A DNA stretch of 60,000 nucleotides, taken from positions 30,134,001-30,194,000 of the forward strand of contig OX485806.1 in assembly GCA_950295325.1 (NCBI GenBank). Direction: 5' to 3'. This stretch comes from Polytrichum commune (taxonomy: Eukaryota; Streptophyta; Polytrichopsida; Polytrichales; Polytrichaceae). The notes under the pieces were generated by a model that made no database searches, was not told the DNA's origin, and worked only from the letters and a program-made list of their open reading frames with translations. Shown here one piece after another: positions 10,610 to 23,186 of the stretch. How positions within the stretch are numbered: position 1 is the stretch's first letter; the number at the start of each line of letters is the position of its first letter. The position numbers and the translations under genes were made by a program.

Positions 10610-12975
10610 AGTAATTTTAACTACATAGATGTAATCCTTCACATTCTTTTCTTATGTGGCATTTACGAAGAAAATTTATAAAATGTAAGTTTATAACATA
10701 TTTCAAAAAATGATTTATCCATCTCAAAGCATGGAAGGGTATGAAGGGCATTGGGGGATAATGGAGTACTCGAAACCCTAATTTGGCAAGCAAGGGTTTT
10801 GTGTGTTGTAGGGTTCATCTCTATTCGTGATAGGGTTGCTACTTTTCCAATAATTGAACATATTCAAGCACATTAAGTTCTTCCACAAAACAATAAGACT
10901 TATGATTCCGATGATTTTTTTTGCAATTTTCTATTTATGTGTGATAAATTTGTTTGTTTGTTGCTTTTGTCACAACGAGATTTCACCGAACCATGCTGCC
11001 TACTGGGACATACTTGGTACTGTCGGAGAGCCTCAGAGAGGAGGGGTGCACCATATTGGCTTCATGATCTTTGGACACGTGATGAGGAAGATAGTGAATT
11101 TCAAGTGTATGTGGAGAGGAAAATCATCCAAAATAAGGCAATGGGCACTTTATGACAAACACAACGTATCTATGTAATTTGAGGTCTATGAATCTCAACA
11201 TGGTTAGTTTTTTGAAAATATATTGTAACTTGTGAGGAGTTTTTCTTTTTCTTTTCTTTCTTTTCTTTTCATTCATACGATAGGAATCACACAATAAAAT
11301 GTCTTAAGGATCACCATTTGCATGGAATTGAGTACATTCGTTGGCAAAGGTGCCTTCAAGAGTTTAGCACATATCGAGAGTTTGACTTACAATAATTCAA
11401 TCTACAATGTAATTTGTCACTTTTTGTACTCAAGACCTTACATGATAGATGTGGGGTCTCACAACCAACATCCACATTTCTATTCTAATCTCATTCATTT
11501 GCACATTTGAATGGTTCATTTTCTAGAAGTATGTACATAAAGACTATATGCTTAAATCTAAAGTTTGGATACATTATAAAGTTCTTAGACTATTTATGTG
11601 CATGCTTACAAGTAAAGGAACTATTGAAGAGCCTCAATGGGTGCATGAGAAGGACTTCCATCTTGGGGCTTGTGAAGGAAGAATTTCATCAATTGAGAAA
11701 ATGAGGTTGGGATGGACAAAAATGTCAATCATGTATGGGTGTATTTAGCTTACATGAGATTTTCAATATGAGTTTGGGATGGATATGCTTTAGTAAAAAT
11801 TGTGGGCAGGAGGATTTTAACCCCCAAAACAACCGTTGTAAAGTTATTGAGAAACACAATGGGGTTAGGAAGTAAAAGAAAATTTACATGCAAATGGATC
11901 AAGGTGCTCAATGGCACATGGCACACAAGTTCATTGTGGAAGGGCAAAATTTTGTGGGTATTTAAACCATATGAATATGATTTTTTGGGGTGCCTCACAA
12001 AATGTTTTAACTTGTGTGATAATGCCCAAGAAATTCTTGGATATAGTATTTCATAGCACATCTTGAAAAATGCTTTACCCCGAGCTCAAAGGCCTTCAAG
12101 GGTATGGCGATCTCAAGATAAAATTTAGAGAGTGAGAAATTTTATGAGCTTAAGGGCATATAATTTTGATCAATTGCACAACATCCTCATCAAAACAATG
12201 AGATTTATGATGATGACAAATTTTCAAATTTCTACTTCTAAATTTGTTACGAGAAGACCAAATTTTCACTTACTTTCAAATGCACAAATGTGATCCTTGA
12301 AGGGACCTCACATTTTCTCTTATATGGCAATTCCCAAGAAATCATTGATAAATATTACTTTATAACACATCTTCGTAAATTCATTACCCCTCCCAAGGCC
12401 TTGCCAAAGGGAATGGAGGTCTGAAATCCTAGTTGAGAGAGTGAGAATTTGGTGCATAACATTACTCAGCAATGCGGGCCCTTGGAATATAACAATGAGA
12501 TGCTGGGAGCTCATTTTGAATATGAGTCTCCTTGTGCAACTTTTTGACCATCCGACTGTTTATTATGAAGGTCCACATAATGAGAGTTGAACGGGTGAGT
12601 AATGTTATGTGAGCTTGAGGACATCTACAACATATGTAATTTCAACGAATCATATCAAGATTCTCACCAAAACCTTGATTTAAAAAAATTTTGGACGAAT
12701 TTTCAAAATTTAACTTCAAATTGATTTGTGAGATAATCAATTGTTATTTATTTATTTATAAACCGTATGAATATGATTCTATAATGATACCTCAATTTTT
12801 TTTTCTCGTGTATGAGAATGATTCCCAAGAGATCATTACTAATAATATTTCAAACCACATGTTAGAAAATGCTTTACCCCTCCCAACCCAAGGCGTTGCC
12901 AAAGGGAATGGGGTCTAAAACCCTAATTTAGAGAGTGGAGGGTTTTGTGAGCTTGCCAAGGGTTCATGTTCATTC
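10610..12975 (+). repeat. Four diverged direct-repeat units upstream of the pTAC3 gene
   Basis: The same ordered set of words recurs around 10640-10975, 11965-12250, 12260-12700 and 12765-12975. Examples are CCCAAGA(A/G)ATCATT, AATGCTTTACCCC, CCAAAGGGAATGG, GAGAGTGAGAATTT (or GGGTTTTGTGAGCTT), AAAACAATGAGATTTATGAT and AAACC(A/G)TATGAATATGATT. Units differ by many substitutions and insertions; the span 10976-11960 between the first two contains unrelated sequence. The array ends about 225 bp before the pTAC3 start codon, so its last unit overlaps the probable promoter or leader. No coding potential is conserved among units. Confidence 0.6.
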
Positions 12976-13174
12976 AGGATAAGGTTGCTTCCCCACTGCG
13001 ATATGCCCTTTTTCTCGAAATGGACAGATTCTTCGTCTCGCATTGTGTGCGTTTTAGAAACTCGCTTAGATGAAGAAAAATGGCACTGAAACCGGGTTTC
13101 AAAAGTCCCTCAACAACAACACCAAGGCTGGTTTGAATTTTGACAGGAACCCCTAAGGCAAGGGGTTAAGTGAA

Positions 13175-13194
13175 ATTCAATTCAATTCAATTCA
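13175..13194 (+). repeat. ATTCA x4 directly before the pTAC3 start codon
   Basis: Four perfect ATTCA pentamers end six bases before the chosen ATG at 13200. They probably lie in the 5' untranslated leader. Confidence 0.8.
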
Positions 13195-13199
13195 GAGAG

Positions 13200-16100
13200 A
13201 TGGCTCTCACAGCCAGGGCAATGGCGTCAGCTGCACAGGGTTTACACCCTATGGAGATTGCAATCTCCATGGAGCCATTGAATTTTTGCGGGAGTAGAAA
13301 AATTAGTAGTGCAAGAAGAAGAAGAAGTAGTAGCGGAGGTGTAGTAATTTGTCGGAGCGTTTGGGATGGTTTGGTTCGGGAGCATTTGTGTTGGAACACA
13401 TTAGTGTGGAGTTCACAGAAAACAAGACTAAAAAGACGAAGTGAGATGGGAAATTGGATGTGTTTGCGGCAAGTTTTGGACGATGGAGGTGGGCATGGAG
13501 TTCGGAAGACAAGAAGCACAGCCACAGATTTACCTTCTGTGGTTGCACAGAATGGGAGGTTAAGCAAAGGTATGGTGGATAGGGTTGAGGAATTTCGACC
13601 AGAGCAGGAAGGGGTAAGCAGTGAGGTTGGGACAAGTGGCAGAGCAAAGAAATCCAGAAGCTCTAATGGTACCACTGGGAGGAAACAGCATAAGAAATCC
13701 ACCAAGACTTCTGAGAATGATGGTGAGCATGGTGCAGGTTTGAAACTTGATGAGGAGTTTGTTAGTGATTTTAGTGATAGCGATGATGTAGGAACAGATG
13801 TAGAAGAAGACAATGAAGAGAAGCAATCTGAAGCAGATATGCGGAGGAGTGGTGGTGTCAGTGAGAAAAGCTCTAGAGGAAGGAGTCATCAGGGGAATGT
13901 GAGTGCGAAAGGTGATGTTAGGGTTGCTGCGGGGGTAAGAGCACAAAGCTCTGGACAAGAGGAGATTGACTTGAGGTTCATGTTTTTGGAGGCTATCATG
14001 GAGAGGGCACGGAAGTTGGATGTGGAAGGTGTGGAGGAGGCTATGTCTGGGATGTCACTTGCAGGATTGAAAGCAGGGCCTCGTGCGTACCATGGTCTTG
14101 TTGTTTCGTATGCACGATCTGGCGATTCTGAAGGAGCAGTAAGTTTTTGTTTTGTATAACAACACTGATGTTTTCTCCTCACTTTTATCTATTAAGTTCC
14201 AATGCTCATTGTGTAATGGCACTTATGATTATATTTTGTTGCAAATCATTTTTCACATTTGGTCGTTCACACATCTTTCAGCTATCTACATTTTGTAAGC
14301 ATCCTGTAACGTGGTTTTTGGTATAATGTAGCCAATGTAGATGCAGGTTGTTAAAGTGCTCAATGCGTTCACATATCTTTCAACTATCTACATTCTGTAC
14401 TCATCTTGCAAAAATGATTTTCTTACAAGGAAGCCAATGTAGTTGCAGGTTGTCAAGTGCCTAATGTGTTCATATATCTTACAGCTATCTACATTCTGTA
14501 CTCATTATGTAAAAATGTTCTCCTTTTTTTAATGAAGCGAATGTAGATTCATGTTGCTAAGTGCCTAATCTGGGCTTGCAGTGTTTAATTCTATATGCTT
14601 TGTTCCAGGTTCCAAGTGTATGACTTATCTGTGTTAAGGTCAATTGGCTATGATGAGATAGCAACCGAACAGTACTGATCTCTGCATGCCTGAGCTCACA
14701 TCTTCCAGTGGTGTATCTGTTGATGTTTTTGCAGCTACAGGCATTGAAGAAAGCTTATATTTCGGGGGCAAAACCACTACCAGAGACAATGGTGTCTGTT
14801 GCTCGTCTTTTTGGTTGTACTGGGCAATCACAACGCGGCAAAGAGATCCTAGCAGGCATGGAAAAGCTCAAATATGACCCGCGAGTCGCATGGCTTGTTC
14901 TTGTTGGTGAGTGACAATGATTTAAGTGAGTGCAGGTGGAAAAAATTCAAATTTTACAGCATTATAGACAAGGAATCCTTGGGTTTATCCTCATTAAATA
15001 TACTTGGGTTGGTGATCAATTGTCTTGTAATCTTAAACCATCTGGAGTTACTCTCTAGGTTCTCATGTCATGAGTTGTTTGGAAAATTATGCACTTCTGG
15101 ATGGGCAGCTTTAACAGAGTATGCAATTCAGGGTGTAATCGAGGCTGCAACTGATTTTGTTCTCCTTGGGCTTCTGGATGCAGAGGAGCTCTTCAGTAAT
15201 GACCATTTACCAGAGGCAAATGAAGTATTCATTGAAGGGCTCGAAGGAGGACTGCAGGGGACAAACGAACTGTTTGATAGAATAGTGGAGGCAGACTGCA
15301 AAGCGGGTGACCATGAAAATGCAGTTAGTATACTTCGAGTTATGGAGTATGGTGGCCGCATGTCCACAACGTTCCACTACAATTGCTTGTTGATGGCACA
15401 GGTGACATGCTCTTTTGCTGTTACCATTCCATCCATGCAATGTGTCTTCTACCTATGTTGGTCAAGGTCTAGTGGATAGGTCAAGTATCACCAAAGGCTA
15501 AACCTTAATTGTTGTTTTGATTACACTTGCAGTCTGGATTGTATTCCAACATTTGTCAGCGTAGCTTATGTGTTTGGTGTGTCTGTGAACTTGGGGGGCC
15601 AGGCTCGTGCGGATGTGCCAGACATCATAGCAATGACCTTTGATACTATGCAGTATGGCAGAGGTTTGGTTCTTGTCCATCTAAGATACCTGCGGTTCAT
15701 GTACCTCTCTCAATTTTCTAAGGACTACTCTAAAAGTTCAGAAGATGATGTTATTTATAGTACAGGAATTCATGTTCTGACAATACTTTTACCAATTCTT
15801 GAACAGATGAGATGAAGCCAGACACTGAATCATACAACTGGTTGATCCAGGCTTACACTCGTCACACCTTGGGTGATAGGTAAGACACCTTCTGGTGTAT
15901 GGATTGTACTTCTTATTTCAGGTGTCTAGTCTTATCACTGATTGGTGTGTCATGCCCATTCTTTGTATGTTTATATGTCTGTGAGTTCTAAAAAGTTATG
16001 GTTCTTGCCACAGGTGTCAAGATGTTGTTGATCTCTTGGGAGAAATGGTTGAGGATTACAAGAGGGTTCAACCAAACATGAAAACCTATGCGTAAGTTTG

Positions 16101-19100
16101 AGCAATACCATATTTTAGCCTTCCCTACATGTAAGTCATTAGGCTGAGGTCTGTTTTGTTAGGCTGAGGTCTGATGGTAAAATACGAAGCATTATTAAAA
16201 CAATCTAAACCCTGCTGCCAAATTGTTTCTCACTTGCCTACTAAGTATGAGAGGATTCATATTTTTGTTGATGGTAAGAATACTACCTTCATGCTTTACC
16301 TCAGTTGAGTAGGATATCCTGAGGCTTACCACATGGATAAGGCTTTTTGGAACATCTAAATTTGGACACTTACTGGTCTCAATTACGTCTCAAAAGACTC
16401 TGGCTGTAACAAAGTGGATTAAATCTGCAGGCTTCTTGTGGAGTGCTTCACCAAGTATGATCATGTCAATGAAGCTCTTCGACACTTTAGAGCTCTAGCC
16501 AAACTTCCTGGATCAACAACCTTTCTGTATAACGAAGGGGAGGGGAGAACAAGTGATCCATTATCTCTTTACTTGAGAGCTCTTTGTCTGGAAGGTAGGG
16601 TAAATGCGTATTATACTCCTATTTGGTTGAGTATCTAAGGAGTTTACTTTGAAATTTGAACAACTACAGACAAGAATGAAGTTTCTAAACAATGTACTAG
16701 GTTGCACTGGGTAGCTTGATTTTCTCGACGTGATGTGTATATGTCCTATTTTATATTGTGTCATAAGTTGATAGTTGTGAAATCTTGGAATTTCCAGGAC
16801 GAGCAGGGGATTTGTTGGAAGCCCTTGATGCCATGATCAGGGACAACCAGCCTTTGCCTGCAAGGGCACTCATAGTCAATAGGAAGGGTCGTTCGATGGT
16901 CAGCTCTTGGATGGAACCTTTGCAACAGGAAGCAGATCTTGGTTACGAGGTTGACTATGTTGCAAGGTATGTTGATGTGGATGTATGAATTTCTCATAGT
17001 TCAGTGATTTTTATTTTATTTTTAGAGGATCTTATTTGGTCATCAAATAGACATTTTCATATTCATTGTAGCCAGGAGTGGTCCAGCACATCTTTTGCAG
17101 TTCATGTTGTTCCACTTAGGAAGGTAGCACTGCAGAGAATTAAGGGTTGCGGTTTTAGTTAGTTGAAGATATTGTGCTTTGCAAACTTAGAAATTTGCAG
17201 TGTAATATGCTGTTGAGGACATCATTGTTACCTTTTGGTTCTGTCATTGTGGAAGTCTGACTACCTTGCACTGAATGACACTCCATGTTTTTAAATCTGT
17301 AGGATGAACTCCTTCTTTTCACATGTTTTGGAATAGGACTGGTAAATTTGTTGTGAATGACTAGGTCCATGTATTCGTCAGTTGAGGAGAAGGTCAGTGG
17401 AAGGCATATTCTTCCAGTTTTGAACTGTTTGAACATGGGCAGGTTCTTAGCCGAAGGAGGTGGTGATGGTACACGGAAGAGATTCAGTACCACACTTGGT
17501 GGAAGGTCTAAAAGCCCAGATGATGATGGGTTTGCGTATGCAGCTCCACTGGAATCCTCATACAAGGGGTTTTTGACTCAAACGCGACGAGTTTACAACC
17601 TTAGGTTGCTCCGGAAACTGAGGTTAGAGGGCCCACGTGCACTAGGCCCAGGTGCGACAGACGCCGATGTGCAAAGGGTTGCTGAAAGGTGAATTTTCTC
17701 TCTTGTCATCATTTTGTTGTGGAGAGTGTCCCTGGAAGGTGATGGAATCTCTGGATATGTATATGCAATTGTTCTGGCATGTCAGCCTAAATATGGCCAT
17801 TGATCCCTGCTGTGGCTGATGCATAACTTTGATATGTCTTGGGTGGTTCAAGAATGCCAAAACTGCAACAATGCTTGAGATGTTACGTCTAATAAATTTT
17901 TTGAGGTTTTTTTGTTAGTGTTCCTTGAGAGTGATGAAATCCTGTGGTTAACAAAGAATGGTTCTGGCATGCCAACCTTGATTTGGCCATTGATCCCTGC
18001 TGTGGCTGAGGCATAACTTTGCTATGTCCTGGGTTGGTTCAAGAATGCCAAAACAGCAACAATGCTTGAAATTCTATCTGTAATAATTATTCTGAGGTTT
18101 ATATGGTACAGGTTAGTGAGGGAGACCTTAGGTGATACAGGTTATCAAGCAAAAAAACCCAAGGCTGCAAGTAAAATGCTTGTTTCAGAGCTCAAAGAGG
18201 AGTTAGAGGCTCAAGGTCTTCCTACTGAAGGTACTCGACCGGTGCTCTACCAGCGAGTGCAAAAAGCTAGACGCATCAATCGGGCTCGTGGTCGACCTCT
18301 CTGGGTCCCTCCAAGTGAGGAGGAAACTGAAGAGGTATCCGCAAAATGACTTCAGGCTTCTTATGTTTTTATCTGAAATAAACGATGGTTTGTTTCATAA
18401 TTAGGTTGAATTTTATTTATGGCAATTATGTAAAAACTGGTTTTGTCTGAACATTGTTTAACTGAATGTTGTGTTGTCTCTTTGACAGAAAAACGAGGAA
18501 GAAATTGACCTCTTTATGGAAAGATTGAACCTGAAGAACGATAATACTGAATTTTGGAGAAAGCGCTTTATTGGGGAGGAAGTTGAAGGAGACGAGTCCC
18601 TTGCTAGGGCCTCAATAGATACTGATGATGACACCTACACTGATGAAGATGATGAAGATGAAGATGATGATGATGTTGAAGTGGAAGATGATGCTGATGA
18701 TCCAAGTGAAGATGGGGGTGAAGAGGACGAAGAAGAGCCACCTGAGATGTTGGCAATGCAGCTTCTGAAGAATAAGAAAGATTTACCAGGGAAAGTGGTA
18801 TGTTTTTGGCTTGGCAAATCATCAAGATTGATGGGCGTTAATAGTCTTCAAGGGGAAAGTCTGCTTGTCTGAGTTGAATTTCTTTGCCCTCGGTAATAAA
18901 GAGTGTGTCACGAAATAATCAATATCTTGGAGCAAACCCTAGTCTGCCAATATTTTGTTAATGCAAGAGTAAGGTTGAGTTTTCACTAGGATCCAAGACC
19001 AAAGAAATTTTAAAAGTAAACGATCCTATTGGTTGAGTGCCAAATTTTGGACCCTAAGGAGTTCACATTAGGGTCCAGGTCCGATTTATGAAAGAATGGT

Positions 19101-21182
19101 GTCGTGCTAATGTGGCATAAATTTTCCACCAAATCTTGACAGTCCCCACTCAAGAAAAGACTTCTACTAGTTTGAGGAACCAATCTTCAAGCTTGGGTCC
19201 AATCTTGATTCAGAAAGTAAGGTCTATTAAGGGGTGTTTGGCACTCCAACTTTCTTGGACCTGGACCCTAATGTAAAGCCGCCCTAAGGGTGGGTTTACA
19301 GTAGTACCAAGATCAAACAAAGATTGAACTATTGAACTTAAAATAAGCCCTAACTCATGCAGTTGTTAATCTTCACTGGGTTGTTTCTGTCTTCTTTTCA
19401 CTGTGTTGGGATAAGTTTGAGTTTTCTTCTGCTACTTACTCAGACTGAAAATCATGATGGAAAAGCAGGTTGTGAAGGAGCAGGAGCGAAGTGCGGGAGA
19501 GTGGTTGGGGCTTACACTTGAAGAAAAGATACAAATGTTGAAAGTAGAAAAACGGATTGACGTCTCCGAAATTTACACCCTAGCTGATGTCTGGGGCTGG
19601 ACGTGGGAGCAGGAGCTGCGGGAACAATTGCCTGAACAATGGTCCCAGGAGAAGGAAGTGCAGCAGGGCATTGAAATTATGCTCAAGGTGTGTTGGAATT
19701 TTTTAATTTTTTGCAACTGTATGAACGGGCTCGCAAATCATTATCCTTTACAGCCTGAAGCACACCATTTTTTAGTTTCTGATTAGAGATGGTGAATATG
19801 AAACAGGTACAAAAACTTGGAGGAGTTCCAACCATTGGAGATATGGGAATGCTTGTGCGAGGAGCAATGCGAACTCCTTGGCCTGAAGCGGTGGTTTCTC
19901 TTCTTCAACATTCTCACAAGCTTGGCTATGTATTTGGCAGGTATGATTGTCGCCTAACATATATTCATTTTGACGTCAGTATTTGAGCTTGCATGCAGTA
20001 TAGTAGCTTCAATACACTTCCCAATGTTCTGAGTACTGGTTACCTAGTAATGCATGGATACAATCATGACTTTATTGTTCCTTTCCCCTTACTTCCTGTT
20101 TCCCCAATTCCGTTTTGATTTCCTTCTATATTTCCTTTTCTTAATAATAGTTTTGTACATTCTCTCCTACATTCAATCAGTAGTTGCTTTTTTCTTTTCT
20201 CATGTATGTCCATTTGCCATTAGTTCTTCTTTACTATTTTAATTGCAATCAGTAATATTGCAAAGACTGCCAGTAGAGTAATTTGCATTAGTTGAGACAT
20301 TTCTGACAAGTGACACCTTGAATCAAATTTTCATATGATTGGAATACAGATAGACGGGCACCTGAAGCCTGTAGCTTGTAAAATGTAGCTCACATCATGG
20401 AATCACGAAATGTTACAAATAGTCACGTTTCTTGAAGCATACATGGGGAAGCTTGTTTCTTGTGGAATTGAATTTCTTTGATCTTTTTGCATGACTAGAT
20501 TGTTGATGAGGGTTCTAGATATCAAAATTTGATGAGTGGTCTTTCAGGGACCTGTTAACCCTAAGCGTCTCAGAGGTCCAATCTGGGCCTATCCATGCAC
20601 AAAAACATGTATTTGAGCAACATACTTCCATTTTAAGCTAACTGTATCAAAGGCGATCCTCTCTAAATATAATTCATTCTTCAAGTGCGCTTTACAATTT
20701 CATCCAATCTTAATGCAATTCAAAGATTTGGGTTCAAGTACACAAGCTGAGTGCCCTTGGATGCAAAAACATACTTAGTATTTTGATCATCAATGTCAAA
20801 CATTAGTACCTTTTTATATTCTCCTTCACATAAGATAATGTACTATATATAAGTTTCAAACCTACAAAGAAAATAATCATGGTTTTCGCACGTGAGCTTA
20901 TAGGAATTTCATATATATGTTGTACATTGAGCAAAGAGTGATGTACTTCTAGAGAATGTTAACAATAAATTTGAAATTGCAGAAAATTTGAAAATTGAAC
21001 TCACTATGTGGGTCTTCTACAATTGCAGCAAATTGTATACAGAGGCAGTGACCTTGTGCTTATCACTGGGAGAGAAAGATGCTGCAATCAACATCATTAC
21101 AGACATGGAGGAAGTGGGTGTGGCTGCTCCTCAGGAACTCTTAACTGATATCCTGGAAGAATCAGACAAAAATGAAGTGTAG
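13200..21182 (+). CDS. PTAC3: Plastid transcriptionally active chromosome protein 3 (pTAC3), PPR and SAP domains
   Basis: Component of the plastid-encoded RNA polymerase/nucleoid complex, needed for plastid transcription. Proposed exons: 13200-14138, 14735-14906, 15184-15401, 15603-15663, 15807-15879, 16014-16091, 16431-16594, 16798-16966, 17443-17688, 18112-18334, 18489-18797, 19469-19687, 19807-19940, 21029-21182; 3159 nt, one open frame, GT-AG throughout. The N-terminus (MALTARAMASAAQG...) is rich in Ala, Ser and Arg and poor in acid, as in a chloroplast transit peptide. A PPR-like helical region starts near residue 257 (DLRFMFLEAIMERAR) and runs to about 600. A SAP DNA-binding motif follows near 727-762 (KMLVSELKEELEAQGLPTEG) and a very acidic tract near 824-865. 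The last exons carry GVPTIGD and FGSKLYTEAVTLCLSLGE, as in the Arabidopsis protein as I recall it. At about 1052 residues it is longer than that protein, mainly in exon 1. The exon 11/12 junction is the least certain; 19444 is an alternative acceptor but breaks the frame. Confidence 0.95.
14265..14571 (+). repeat. Three tandem 102-bp units in pTAC3 intron 1
   Basis: Units start at 14265, 14367 and 14468, each opening with GTTCA(C/T)A(C/T)ATCTT(T/A)CA and CTATCTACATT(C/T)TGTA, and later sharing AATGTAG.T.CA(G/T)GTTG. They are diverged but collinear and make up half of the 596-bp intron. Each contains polypyrimidine-AG stretches that could act as weak acceptors. Confidence 0.85.
17726..18110 (+). 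repeat. Two tandem 192-bp units filling pTAC3 intron 9
   Basis: Units 17726-17917 and 17918-18110 share long stretches such as GGCCATTGATCCCTGCTGTG and GGTTCAAGAATGCCAAAAC. The second unit ends at the genuine acceptor (GGTACAG before 18112). The first ends in the matching position with TTTTTTTGTTAG, a decoy acceptor. Nearly the whole 423-bp intron is made of the two copies. Confidence 0.9.
19058..19284. mobile_element. Harbinger-like MITE in pTAC3 intron 11
   Basis: A 227-bp element whose ends share an identical inverted 18-mer, ACATTAGGGTCCAGGTCC, near both termini. The right end finishes in GGGCGGCTTTACATT on the complement. TAA occurs at 19055-19057 and 19285-19287. Related, non-identical terminal words lie just outside in direct orientation: GGTTGAGTTTTCACTAGGAT at about 18974 and GGGTGGGTTTACAGTAGTAC at 19288. 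These look like stranded ends of further copies, one abutting this element across the shared TAA. Confidence 0.65.
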
Positions 21183-22446
21183 TCCAGCCACAAAGCAGGT
21201 GGGAATTCGACTCCTCAAGATATGGCAGTGGTGTATTTTGGAGAGGACCATGACAGAGTTGCTCTGATTTTGAGCCTGTTAATGAATCAAAGATAAAACC
21301 ACCACAGAAACAGAACTTGGTGCATTTCACCTGTGAAAGCAAGGTAACCACAAGATTTGCACTTTCAACATATGGGTCACCATTAGAAGCCCATTGTGTT
21401 CTCATGTATCACCATTTATAAGTTGACAATCTTCATATTACCAATCTGGCTCATATGGGCAATCTCTTCGTTCATGTGCCGATTGGTCAGTAATTTGAGG
21501 CTCTGTACAATGACATGAGGTATATAGGACAAGTGACTTGGTGAGACATTTCGTGGGTTTCTCATGATATTGCCCATCACAGTCAAAGACTGCAAAGTTG
21601 GTGCAAAAAAACTGGCAGTAACTTCTACATGCTGATGTAGAAATTTACGGGTTCACTTGGAAGTGAGACTACAAATCAATATTGAAGGCCTTTTTCTTTG
21701 TCAAATGAGGATCCAATTTAATGTGAGCATGAACTGGACAGAGGGTGTTGTCTGTCGGTGTGCCATGAAAAGTTTGTGGAGCTTCACTTCACTGTGCAAG
21801 GTTACAAAGAATCCTTAGTTTGGCATCTATGTATTTGGCAGTGAGTTAAACGAAAGCAAGTATGATCAGGCTCAAACTCCATGAGCAGTACCACCATTTT
21901 TTTGGGTTTCTGTTCAGTTGTCAGCATGTACCAATGCTCGTCAACATTGCTATATCGATGATCATGTTGCTTCAATTGACAGACAATTTGTTGATCTGGT
22001 GAATGGATGTGCCCAACAATTTGAAGAAAGGTTTGAATTGTAGTTGGGCTATATTGAATTGAATCATGTGGGCTAAGAGGCAGCTGCTTGTAAGTTACTT
22101 GAATTCTGTTGTGTTTTGTTCACTTCTGCTTGCATCCATCACTTATTAAGGGTCTCTTTGTGTAGTCAAAACAGGCATCTAAAAGTGGAAACTGCAAGAC
22201 TTGTGTTCTACAATTTTCTCGGCAAGTACATTGTAGCATTACAGGGAGATGCTTTTGTTTGAGTCACTAACAAATTGAATGGCACTTACAAAATGTGTTT
22301 TTATCATGCATCACGGGGCAAATCAAAGAAGTGAATATTGTGAGAATTCAACATTTGGATGTTTGATGAGCACTTTGAACACTTGATAATGATACCAAAC
22401 TTGAACACATATGCAGTATGTATGTCCTCTTGATTAAGGAAATCAA
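21183..22446 (+). other. 3' flank of pTAC3, probably 3' untranslated region then intergenic
   Basis: Begins directly after the TAG stop. No further coding exon is apparent. The sequence keeps a transcribed-gene texture (mixed composition, few long homopolymers) to about 22150, then becomes AT-rich. I could not place the polyadenylation site with confidence. Confidence 0.4.
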
Positions 22447-22773
22447 TTGCTTCCGAGGACGTTGACTCATATTTCAAAGGAAATGACTGAACCCTTAAAC
22501 GTTAGTACGCTGCCTAAACCTATTAGGAAATTCTCTTGGTTGACACCTGACATTTTTGAGAGAGTACACTATTGTTGCCAACAATTCATGACATTTCCCT
22601 CCAGCCGGAATTCTCTTAAATATACCAAGTTGGTGTACAACTCGTTGGCATGGCCAAAGTGCAATAAGGAAAACATGCTTAACTTGATTACTTATCTTAA
22701 TCGGCTATCTATATTAAGTGGTGCATGGTTAGATGTGGATCTGAGAACGGATATCAAAAAGACACGTGTTTGA
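22447..22773 (+). CDS. Unrecognised short frame
   Basis: About 108 codons with no family I recognise and no visible partner exons. Its 3' third (from about 22715) overlaps sequence related to the foldback arm at 32441, continuing to about 22865. It is therefore more likely a relic or a chance frame inside repeats than a gene. Confidence 0.15.
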   Translation: MLPRTLTHISKEMTEPLNVSTLPKPIRKFSWLTPDIFERVHYCCQQFMTFPSSRNSLKYTKLVYNSLAWPKCNKENMLNLITYLNRLSILSGAWLDVDLRTDIKKTRV

Positions 22774-22865
22774 AAGGGATTGGACTCCATGCTCAAAATA
22801 TGTTAACCATTTTAGGTCCAATAGTCAACATAATTGGGGGACCTACTTGATTGTTTTATGGCTTC
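22715..22865 (+). repeat. Fragment of the 32441-type foldback family
   Basis: Resembles the left arm of the foldback at 32441-32876. Shared words include GGTTAG.TGTGGA, a GATTGGACT-like core, then AGGTCCAATAGTCAACATAA followed by a GGGGACCTA-like segment. The matching second arm is not seen here. Confidence 0.55.
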
Positions 22866-23186
22866 AACATTTTTGACTTTAGAAGCAAAATGGGAGATTA
22901 GAAAATTCCATAGATTGTTGCAAAAACCTCATAACACATCTATGGATCCAAAAAAATCCCTAACTCTAGAATCCAAGTTTAGAATCATGGCAAACATCAA
23001 AAACTAACCACCAAAGTCAAATCATGAATGTTTTTCCTTGATACCATCCTCGTTAGTCTTTATCTTTCTTTCTTCTTCAGTTCAAAAAGAAAGTTCTTAT
23101 CATCCCTTTTCTTGCAACTAGAAAATCTATCGCAGAGGAACATTTAACTTCCAACTACCTGGGCATGTCATGTGTACAATGACCCC

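Noticed and set aside
13187-13813. 208-codon minus-strand frame over pTAC3 exon 1
   Set aside because: Antisense of a well-supported exon, Ser/Leu-rich because of purine-rich coding codons on the other strand.
18604-18825. His/Ser-rich minus-strand frames
   Set aside because: Complement of the GAT/GAA repeats that encode the acidic tract of pTAC3.
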